A stretch of 44,566 nucleotides of DNA from Pseudomonadota bacterium. Its GTDB lineage: Bacteria > Pseudomonadota > Gammaproteobacteria > Steroidobacterales > Steroidobacteraceae. A program made the translations under genes and the position numbers. The notes below the pieces were generated by a model that did not search any database, had not been told where the DNA came from, and was given only the letters and a program-made list of their open reading frames with translations. Shown here piece by piece: positions 34,981 to 41,328 of this stretch. Every line of letters begins with the position of its first letter. The stretch's first letter is position 1. Where the stretch lies: assembly GCA_003242685.1 (NCBI GenBank), contig QGVD01000025.1, positions 1-44,566 on the forward strand. The letters run 5' to 3'.

Positions 34981-36786
34981 ATGAACAGCGCGGCTCAAGT
35001 CTCTCACGGCTTCTTCGTTCTGCTGACCGTCATCCTGGTCGTGGTGGTCCTGCGCGCTGCGGAAGAAGTGTTCATTCCGCTGGCGCTCGCGCTGCTCCTC
35101 ACCTTCCTGCTCGCACCGGTCGTGCACCGGCTGCAGAGCTGGGGCATCAATCGCATCGTCGCGGTCGCACTGACGGTGGCGATCGCGTTCAGCGTCATCG
35201 GCGGCCTCGCGTTCGTCGTGTTCGATCAGTTCACGCAACTCGTCGAGGAGCTGCCGCGCTACCGGATGCAGCTTCGCGCGAACCTTGCCGATCTGCGCTC
35301 CGCCTTCGGCGGGAACGTCGGCGATACACGGAAGGCGGTCGAGCAGATCACCGAGGAGATCAAGCGTGCGGCGCCGAGCGCGCCGACATCAGATGTTCCG
35401 CGCGTACAGATCGTCGAGCCTGAGATGAATCCTGCGGAGGCGCTGTGGGCGCTTCTCGGTCCGCTGGTCGCACCGCTCGGCACCGCGGCCCTGGTCGTCG
35501 TGTTCGTCGTCTTCATGCTGCTGCGGCTCGCCGATCTCCGCGAGCGCTTCATCCGGCTGCTCGGCCCGCGCAACCTGCACGCGACGACCGAAGCGCTGAG
35601 CGATGCGGCTTCGCGTGTGAGCCGCTTCCTGGTCATGCAGACGATGATCAACGGAGGGCAGGGGATCGCAGTGGCGATCGGTCTCACGCTGATCGGCGTT
35701 CCCAACGCGGTGCTGTGGGGCGCGATGACGCTGGTGCTGCGCTTCATCCCGTACGTCGGTCCCTGGCTGGCGGCGGCGATGCCGATCGCACTTTCCTTCG
35801 CCGTGTTCGACGACTGGACGTATCCGCTGATGACGGCCGCGATGTTCGTGGTGTTCGAGCTCATCAGCAACACGGTGCTCGAGCCCTGGCTCTATGGCAG
35901 CGGCACCGGAGTGTCGAGTCTCGCGCTGCTCGTCGCGGCAGCGTTCTGGACGTGGCTCTGGGGCGCGGTGGGACTGTTTCTCGCCGTGCCGCTCACCGTG
36001 TGTCTCGTCGTGCTCGGCAAGTACATCCCTCAGCTCGAGTTCCTGCACGTGATTCTCGGCGACCAGCCGGCGCTCGAGCCGCATCAGCGGCTCTACGAGC
36101 GGCTGCTGGTCGGCAACCGCGACGAGGCGGACGATCTCATCGAGCAGTACCTCGGCGAGCACTCGCTGATCGAAGTGTGCGACCAGGTGATCGTGCCGGC
36201 GATTCAGCTCGCGGAAGAGGCGTTCGAGCAGGACATGATTGAGCCTGCGCGCCGGCAGGAGATCCTCGAGCGGATGGACGACTGGGCGGAGGACTTCGCC
36301 GAGACGCAGAGCGCCGCCGAGCCCGGAAAGGAAGAGGAGAAGGAAGAGGAGGGTGAGCCTACCGCCTTCGCCGGCCGGCGCGTGCTGTGCATTCCGGCCT
36401 CCGACCATGCCGACGAAGTGTGTGCGCGGCTCCTCGCGGCGCTGCTCGTTCAGCGTGGCGTGGATGCCCGCGCCGCGACGGTGGCCGGGCAGCGCGGGGG
36501 GCTTTCCGACCTCGTGGACGGCGTGAAGCCGGACGTCATCGTCGTCTCCGCGATGCCGCCGAACGCGGTGGCCCGTGCGCGTCACCTCTGCCGGCGCATA
36601 CGGACGCGCTTCCCGCGCCTCCCCATCGTCGTCGGGCTGTGGAACGCGCACGGGACGCTCGCCGGCAGCCGCGAACGGCTCGAGCCCGCGGGCGCAACGC
36701 GCGTCGTGGCGCAGTTCGGCGAATGCATCGACACGATCGAGACCCTGCCCGCGGCCTTGCCCTCGGCGGAGCCGGCGCGCGCATGA
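34981..36786 (+). CDS. AI-2E family transporter (PerM-like) with extra C-terminal domain
   Basis: A 601-residue membrane protein. Residues 1-370 carry the PerM/AI-2 exporter-like pattern: two N-terminal helices (FFVLLTVILVVVVLRAAEE), a periplasmic amphipathic section, then helices including LRFIPYVGPWLAAAMPIAL, ISNTVLEPWLYGSGTGVSSLALLVAAAFW and WLWGAVGLFLAVPLTVCLVVLGKY. A cytosolic helical segment follows, then a Glu-rich linker (EEEKEEEGEP) and a Rossmann-like domain at 465-585 (RRVLCIPASDHADEVCARLL, KPDVIVVSAMPPNAVARA) resembling the cobalamin-binding fold but without its DxHxxG motif. E. coli PerM has about 350 residues. The transported substrate is unknown. Confidence 0.88.
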   Translation: MNSAAQVSHGFFVLLTVILVVVVLRAAEEVFIPLALALLLTFLLAPVVHRLQSWGINRIVAVALTVAIAFSVIGGLAFVVFDQFTQLVEELPRYRMQLRANLADLRSAFGGNVGDTRKAVEQITEEIKRAAPSAPTSDVPRVQIVEPEMNPAEALWALLGPLVAPLGTAALVVVFVVFMLLRLADLRERFIRLLGPRNLHATTEALSDAASRVSRFLVMQTMINGGQGIAVAIGLTLIGVPNAVLWGAMTLVLRFIPYVGPWLAAAMPIALSFAVFDDWTYPLMTAAMFVVFELISNTVLEPWLYGSGTGVSSLALLVAAAFWTWLWGAVGLFLAVPLTVCLVVLGKYIPQLEFLHVILGDQPALEPHQRLYERLLVGNRDEADDLIEQYLGEHSLIEVCDQVIVPAIQLAEEAFEQDMIEPARRQEILERMDDWAEDFAETQSAAEPGKEEEKEEEGEPTAFAGRRVLCIPASDHADEVCARLLAALLVQRGVDARAATVAGQRGGLSDLVDGVKPDVIVVSAMPPNAVARARHLCRRIRTRFPRLPIVVGLWNAHGTLAGSRERLEPAGATRVVAQFGECIDTIETLPAALPSAEPARA

Positions 36787-36835
36787 GGCGCACGCGCGCT
36801 TCGCCCGTAAAGTGACTGGATTCAAAGGCTTCGGC

Positions 36836-36865
36836 TTGCCTGCCGGGCGTCTCTTCCTGTAGAGT
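36836..36865 (+). promoter_or_regulatory. Promoter of tRNA-Val
   Basis: -35 TTGCCT (36836-36841), 18-bp spacer, -10 TAGAGT (36860-36865); each matches the consensus at four of six positions. The start would fall about 22 bases before the mature tRNA. Confidence 0.5.
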
Positions 36866-36893
36866 GCAGCGCCCCACAGGGGCTTTGGCCAAC

Positions 36894-36968
36894 AGGCGCG
36901 TAGCTCAGTGGTAGAGCACTACCTTGACATGGTAGTGGTCGGTGGTTCGATCCCACTCGCGCCTACCA
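36894..36968 (+). tRNA. tRNA-Val(GAC)
   Basis: Seventy-five bases with acceptor stem AGGCGCG/CGCGCCT, anticodon arm CTACC-TTGACAT-GGTAG giving anticodon GAC, and T arm GGTGGTTCGATCCCACT-like. CCA is encoded. A strong terminator follows 10 bases later, then thrS. Confidence 0.96.
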
Positions 36969-36977
36969 GAATCAGGA

Positions 36978-37012
36978 GGGCGCTCTCAAGTACCATGAGA
37001 GCGCCCTTTTTT
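36978..37012 (+). terminator. Intrinsic terminator (or attenuator) between tRNA-Val and thrS
   Basis: A 10-bp stem GGGCGCTCTC/GAGAGCGCCC (36978-36987 with 36997-37006) is followed by six T residues. Only 26 bases separate it from the thrS start codon. Confidence 0.92.
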
Positions 37013-37038
37013 CGCGCACCTTGTAGAAGTCGTCGATC

Positions 37039-38967
37039 ATGCCTGTCGTGACATTGCCGGATGGCAGTCAGCGCCACTTCGACCGCCCGGTGACGGTGGA
37101 CGAAGTCGCGGCGAGCATCGGCCCGGGGCTGCGCAAGGCCGCGCTCGCCGGCCGCGTGGACGGGAAGCTCGTCGACACCTCCTACGTCATCAGCCGCGAC
37201 GCGAACGTCGCCATCGTGACCGACAAGGACCCGGAGGGTCTGGAGATCATCCGGCACTCCACGGCGCACCTGCTCGCGCATGCGGTGAAGGAGCTGTTCC
37301 CCGACGCGCAGGTGACGATCGGCCCGGTGATCGAGGACGGCTTCTACTACGACTTCTCCTACAAGCGGCCCTTCACGCCCGAGGACCTCGCGGCCATCGA
37401 GGCGAAGATGCAGGAGCTCGCGAAGGCGGATCTGCGCGTCGAGCGCCGCGTGATGCCGCGCGACGAGGCGGTGAAGTTCTTCAAGAGCCTCGGCGAGCAC
37501 TACAAGGCCGAGATCATCGCGGGCATCCCGGAAGGCGAGGAGATCAGCCTCTACGGGCAGGGCAACTGGGTCGACCTCTGCCGCGGTCCGCACGTGCCGT
37601 CCACGGGGAAGCTCAAGGTGTTCAAGCTCACCAAGCTCGCCGGCGCGTACTGGCGCGGAGATTCGCGCAACGAGATGCTGCAGCGGATCTACGGCACGGC
37701 CTGGGCCGACAAGAAGCAGCTCGACGACTACCTCAAGCGGCTCGAGGAGGCGGAGAAGCGCGACCACCGCCGCATCGGCCGCGAGCTCGACCTCTTCCAC
37801 ATGCAGGAGGAGGCACCCGGCGCGGTGTTCTGGCACCCGAAGGGCTGGACCGTCTTCCAGACCCTGATCGGCTACATGCGCGACCGGCTGCGTCAGACCG
37901 GCTACCAGGAGGTCAACGCGCCGGAGCTCATGGACGCGAGCCTCTGGGAGCAGTCCGGGCACCTCGAGAAGTTCGGGGAGAACATGTTCCTCACGCGGAC
38001 GCCGGACGAGCGCGTCTACGCGATCAAGCCCATGAACTGCCCGGGCCACGTGCAGATCTTCAAGCAGGGGCTGCGCAGCTACCGGGACCTGCCGCTGCGC
38101 TTCGCCGAGTTCGGCAAGTGCCACCGGTATGAGCCCTCGGGGGCGCTGCACGGACTCATGCGCGTGCGCGCGTTCACCCAGGACGACGCGCACATCTTCC
38201 TCACCGAGGATCAGATCACCGAAGAGACCATCGCCGTCACCCGGCTGCTGCTCGACACGTACAAGGACTTCGGCTTCGACGATGTCATCGTGAAGTTCGC
38301 CGACCGGCCGGAGAAGCGCGTGGGCTCGGACGAGGTGTGGGATCGCGCCGAAGCGGCCCTCAAGGAGGCCGCCCGCGCGGCCGGCATCGAGTACACGTAC
38401 AATCCGGGCGAGGGCGCCTTCTACGGCCCGAAGCTCGAGTTCGTCCTGCGCGACGCCATCGGCCGCGACTGGCAGTGCGGGACGCTGCAGGTCGACTTCA
38501 ACCTGCCCGGGCGGCTCGGGGCGTACTACATCGACGAGCACAGCCAGAAGCGCACGCCGGTGATGCTGCACCGGGCGATCTTCGGCTCGCTCGAGCGCTT
38601 CTTCGCGATCCTGCTCGAGCACCACGCGGGGAAGCTCCCCGCCTGGCTCGCGCCGGTCCAGGCTGTCGTTCTGACGATCACCGACCGGCAGAACGACTAT
38701 GCCCGGAACGTGACGGAAACCTTGAAAAATCAGGGATTTCGGGTCGAGTGTGACTTGCGGAACGAAAAGGTCGGCTTTAAGATCCGCGAGCACACGCTGC
38801 AGCGTGTACCTTACTTACTGGTCGTGGGCGACAAGGAAGTGGCCGCGAATCTGCTGTCAGTGCGCACGCGCGGCGGCAAGGACCTCGGCGCCATGTCGGT
38901 CGAGACGTTCAGGGAGCGTCTGGCCGTCGAAGTCGAGAGCCGCGGGCGCAGAACTCTGGAGGATTGA
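37039..38967 (+). CDS. thrS: Threonyl-tRNA synthetase
   Basis: A 642-residue ThrRS, which charges tRNA-Thr with threonine and edits Ser-tRNA-Thr. The N-terminal TGS domain (VVTLPDGSQRHFDRPVTVDEVA) is followed by the editing domain (HSTAHLLAHAVKELFP, with the zinc-type histidines) and the class II core: motif 2 region RFAEFGKCHRYEPSGALHGL, the zinc Cys in MKPMNCPGH-type sequence (IKPMNCPGHV), and motif 3 HRAIFGSLERF. The anticodon-binding domain ends the protein. Length equals the family norm. No clear ribosome site precedes the ATG. Its last codons contain the ribosome site of infC, so the two are coupled. Confidence 0.98.
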   Translation: MPVVTLPDGSQRHFDRPVTVDEVAASIGPGLRKAALAGRVDGKLVDTSYVISRDANVAIVTDKDPEGLEIIRHSTAHLLAHAVKELFPDAQVTIGPVIEDGFYYDFSYKRPFTPEDLAAIEAKMQELAKADLRVERRVMPRDEAVKFFKSLGEHYKAEIIAGIPEGEEISLYGQGNWVDLCRGPHVPSTGKLKVFKLTKLAGAYWRGDSRNEMLQRIYGTAWADKKQLDDYLKRLEEAEKRDHRRIGRELDLFHMQEEAPGAVFWHPKGWTVFQTLIGYMRDRLRQTGYQEVNAPELMDASLWEQSGHLEKFGENMFLTRTPDERVYAIKPMNCPGHVQIFKQGLRSYRDLPLRFAEFGKCHRYEPSGALHGLMRVRAFTQDDAHIFLTEDQITEETIAVTRLLLDTYKDFGFDDVIVKFADRPEKRVGSDEVWDRAEAALKEAARAAGIEYTYNPGEGAFYGPKLEFVLRDAIGRDWQCGTLQVDFNLPGRLGAYYIDEHSQKRTPVMLHRAIFGSLERFFAILLEHHAGKLPAWLAPVQAVVLTITDRQNDYARNVTETLKNQGFRVECDLRNEKVGFKIREHTLQRVPYLLVVGDKEVAANLLSVRTRGGKDLGAMSVETFRERLAVEVESRGRRTLED

Positions 38968-38970
38968 CGT

Positions 38971-39495
38971 ATAGCCATCGCAACAACGAAGCGCGTCCGG
39001 CGTAACGAGGAGATCACCGCTCCGCAACTGAGAGTGATCGGACCGGACGGAGCGCAAGCCGGAATCATGAGCCGGCAAGAGGCGCTGCAGATGGCGTACG
39101 CCGCCGAGCTGGACCTCGTCGAGGTGTCGCCGACCGCGGATCCCCCGGTCGCGCGCATCATGGACTACGGCAAATTCCTGTTCGAGCAGAACAAGAAGGC
39201 CCACTCGGCGAAGCGCAAGCAGAAGCAGATCCAGGTCAAGGAAGTCAAGTTTCGCCCCGGTACGGAAGAGGCGGATTACCAGGTCAAGCTGCGTAACCTC
39301 ATTCGCTTCCTGTCCGAAGGCGACAAGGCCAAGGTCACCTTACGGTTCCGCGGCCGCGAGATGGCGCATCAGGAGATCGGCCGGCGCCTGCTCGACCGGG
39401 TGGCGCACGATCTCGCCGAGTACGGCGTGGTCGAGCAGAACCCGCAGCTCGAGGGCCGGCAGATGGTCATGATGTTCGCGCCAAAGAAGAAGTAA
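38971..39495 (+). CDS. infC: Translation initiation factor IF-3 with AUA start codon
   Basis: A 174-residue IF3. It binds the 30S subunit, checks start codon and initiator tRNA, and prevents premature subunit joining. The body is unmistakable (RRNEEITAPQLRVIGPDGAQAGIMSRQEAL, RIMDYGKFLFEQNKK, KFRPGTEEADYQVKLRNLIRFL, LRFRGREMAHQEIG, FAPKKK). No ATG, GTG or TTG exists in frame between the thrS stop and the conserved RRNEEI. The best start is ATA at 38971 (M-AIATTKRVRRNEEI), seven bases after GGAGGA (38958-38963). E. coli infC uses AUU for autorepression. An ATC at 38977 is a second choice. The GTG at 39034 lies inside the conserved domain and is too late. Confidence 0.93.
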   Translation: MAIATTKRVRRNEEITAPQLRVIGPDGAQAGIMSRQEALQMAYAAELDLVEVSPTADPPVARIMDYGKFLFEQNKKAHSAKRKQKQIQVKEVKFRPGTEEADYQVKLRNLIRFLSEGDKAKVTLRFRGREMAHQEIGRRLLDRVAHDLAEYGVVEQNPQLEGRQMVMMFAPKKK

Positions 39496-39619
39496 CGGGC
39501 GTAAGTCCCCGTCACTCAACAAAAAGTGCCCGGCGGTGAGGCGTGAGCCTGCTGCCGGAACGCCGCCAGCGGGCCGGCAATGGCCATTGCGAAGCGGCTA
39601 TAGAAGCAAGGAGTCGAAA
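39496..39619 (+). promoter_or_regulatory. infC-rpmI intergenic leader, possible L20 control site
   Basis: This 124-base gap lies where L20 autoregulates rpmI-rplT in other gammaproteobacteria. It contains the perfect palindrome GCAATGGCCATTGC (39577-39590) and GC-rich segments able to pair. The L20-binding pseudoknot itself cannot be confirmed by eye. Confidence 0.35.
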
Positions 39620-39823
39620 ATGCCCAAGTTGAAGACCAACCGGGGCGCGGCCAAGCGTTTCCGCAAGACGGCGAAGGGCTTCAAGCGCTATTCGTCGGGC
39701 CGCCGCCACAATCTCGGCCACAAGGACCGCAAGCGCAAGCGTCAGCTTCGCTCCGGCGGCTCGAGCCTCGTGCACAAGAGCGACGCAGGTCGTCTCGTTC
39801 AGCTGCTGCCCTACCACAAGTAA
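39620..39823 (+). CDS. rpmI: 50S ribosomal protein L35
   Basis: A 67-residue basic protein, PKLKTNRGAAKRFRKTAKGF at the start, with the L35 signature SSGRRHNLGHKDRKRKRQLR. ATG at 39620 has AAGGAG six bases upstream; the frame extends upstream but without a start site. It is followed by rplT after 48 bases. Confidence 0.98.
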   Translation: MPKLKTNRGAAKRFRKTAKGFKRYSSGRRHNLGHKDRKRKRQLRSGGSSLVHKSDAGRLVQLLPYHK

Positions 39824-39871
39824 CGCACGGGTACGGACCGTCCGCGGTCCGGACCGCACGAGGAGAGTTTC

Positions 39872-40234
39872 ATGGCACGAGTCAAGCGTGGTGTGACGGC
39901 GGGCCGCCGTCACAAGAAGGTCCTGAAGAAGGCGAAGGGTTACTACGGCGCCCGCAGCCGGGTGTTCCGCGTCGCCAAGCAGGCGGTCATCAAGGCCGGC
40001 CAGTACGCGTACCGCGACCGCCGGCGCAAGAAGCGCGAGTTCCGGGCGCTCTGGATCGCGCGCATCAACGCGGCTGCGCGCGCTCACGGCCTGTCCTACA
40101 GCCGGATGATCAACGGTCTCACCAAGGCCGGTCTCGAGATCGACCGCAAGGTCCTCGCCGATCTCGCCGTGCGCGACGCGGCTGCGTTCGGCGCCATCGC
40201 GCAGAAGGCGAAGGCGGCTCTCGGAGCCGCCTGA
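39872..40234 (+). CDS. rplT: 50S ribosomal protein L20
   Basis: A 120-residue basic protein starting ARVKRGVTAGRRHKKVLKKA, with YYGARSRVFRVAKQAVIKAGQYAYRDRR and the C-terminal globular part (INGLTKAGLEIDRKVLADLAVRD). It is needed early in 50S assembly and in relatives represses its own operon. ATG follows GAGGAGAG. A hairpin overlaps its last codons. Confidence 0.98.
   Translation: MARVKRGVTAGRRHKKVLKKAKGYYGARSRVFRVAKQAVIKAGQYAYRDRRRKKREFRALWIARINAAARAHGLSYSRMINGLTKAGLEIDRKVLADLAVRDAAAFGAIAQKAKAALGAA
40213..40231 (+). other. Hairpin overlapping the rplT 3' end
   Basis: GGCGGCTC (40213-40220) pairs with GAGCCGCC (40224-40231) around TCG, ending just before the rplT stop codon. No T tract follows. 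It may modulate readthrough into pheST together with the next palindrome. Confidence 0.4.
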
Positions 40235-40258
40235 GCGGGCCGGACGGCACTCGATCAG

Positions 40259-40288
40259 GCATGACGGGCGGTGCACCGCCCGTCATGC
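40259..40288 (+). promoter_or_regulatory. Perfect 30-bp palindrome before pheS
   Basis: Fifteen-base half-sites (starting GCATGACGGGCGG) mirror exactly, so the RNA forms a 13-bp stem closed by TGCA. It ends 7 bases before the GTG and 22 before the ATG that could start pheS. No T tract follows. It could be a protein-binding site, a processing hairpin or a weak attenuator. Confidence 0.55.
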
Positions 40289-40310
40289 ATCACCGGTGCT
40301 CAGCGACTCC

Positions 40311-41324
40311 ATGCAGTCCCTCATCGAGCAGGCTCTGGCCGAAGTCGGCGCGAGCGGCGATCTCGCCGCGCTCGACGACGTGCGCGTCCGCTGGCTCGGG
40401 AAGAAGGGCATTCTCACCGAGCAACTGAAGTCGCTCGGTTCACTGCCCGCGAGCGAGCGGCCTGCCGCCGGTCAGCGCATCAACGAAGCGAAGACGCGCG
40501 TGCAGGAGGCGATCGAAGCGCGGCGTCGCGAGCTCGAACGCGCGGCCGTCGAGCGCGAGCTCGCAGCGGGGCGCATCGACGTCACGCTGCCCGGCCGCGG
40601 CGAGGAGCGCGGCGGACTGCATCCGGTGACCAAGGCGCGGCTGCGCATCGAGACGATCTTCCGCCGCGCGGGTTTCGACGTCGCGACCGGACCCGAGGTC
40701 GAGGACGACTTCCACAACTTCGAGGCGCTCAACATCCCCGCGAACCATCCGGCGCGGGCGATGCACGACACGTTCTACTTCGGCGACGGGCGCCTGCTGC
40801 GCACTCACACGTCGCCCGTGCAGATCCGCGCGATGCGCGAGCACGGAGCGCCGCTCGCGATCATCGCGCCGGGGCGCGTCTATCGCTGCGACTACGACAT
40901 GACGCACTCGCCGATGTTTCACCAGGTCGAGGGCCTGGTGGTCGGAGAGAACGTCAGCTTCGCGAACATGAAGGCCTGCCTGCACGGATTCCTGCAGGCG
41001 TTCTTCGAGCGCGATCTCGCCATGCGTCTGCGGCCGTCGTATTTCCCGTTCACCGAGCCGTCGGCCGAGGTGGACATGTCGTGCGTGTTCTGCGGCGGCA
41101 GCGGCTGCCGCACGTGCAAGCAGACCGGCTGGCTCGAGATCGCGGGCTGCGGCATGGTGCATCCGAACGTGCTGCGCGCGGCGGGAATCGATGCCGAGCG
41201 CTTCACCGGCTACGCGTTCGGCATGGGCATCGATCGCCTCGCCATGCTGCGCTACGACGTGAACGACCTGCGCCTCTTCTTCGACAACGATCTGCGCTTC
41301 CTGCGGCAGTTCAGAGCGTTCTAG
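40311..41324 (+). CDS. pheS: Phenylalanyl-tRNA synthetase alpha subunit
   Basis: A 337-residue class II synthetase subunit, catalytic half of the alpha2-beta2 enzyme that charges tRNA-Phe. It has the N-terminal coiled coil (DVRVRWLGKKGILTEQLKSLG), motif 2 FHQVEGLVVGENVSFANMKACL, GCGMVHPNVLRAAGID and motif 3 YAFGMGIDRLAMLRY. A CxxCxGxGCxxC-like cluster (CVFCGGSGCRTCK) lies before motif 3, seen in many gammaproteobacterial PheS. Neither the ATG at 40311 nor the GTG at 40296 has a clear ribosome site; both give a plausible length. Confidence 0.96.
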   Translation: MQSLIEQALAEVGASGDLAALDDVRVRWLGKKGILTEQLKSLGSLPASERPAAGQRINEAKTRVQEAIEARRRELERAAVERELAAGRIDVTLPGRGEERGGLHPVTKARLRIETIFRRAGFDVATGPEVEDDFHNFEALNIPANHPARAMHDTFYFGDGRLLRTHTSPVQIRAMREHGAPLAIIAPGRVYRCDYDMTHSPMFHQVEGLVVGENVSFANMKACLHGFLQAFFERDLAMRLRPSYFPFTEPSAEVDMSCVFCGGSGCRTCKQTGWLEIAGCGMVHPNVLRAAGIDAERFTGYAFGMGIDRLAMLRYDVNDLRLFFDNDLRFLRQFRAF

Positions 41325-41328
41325 AGCC

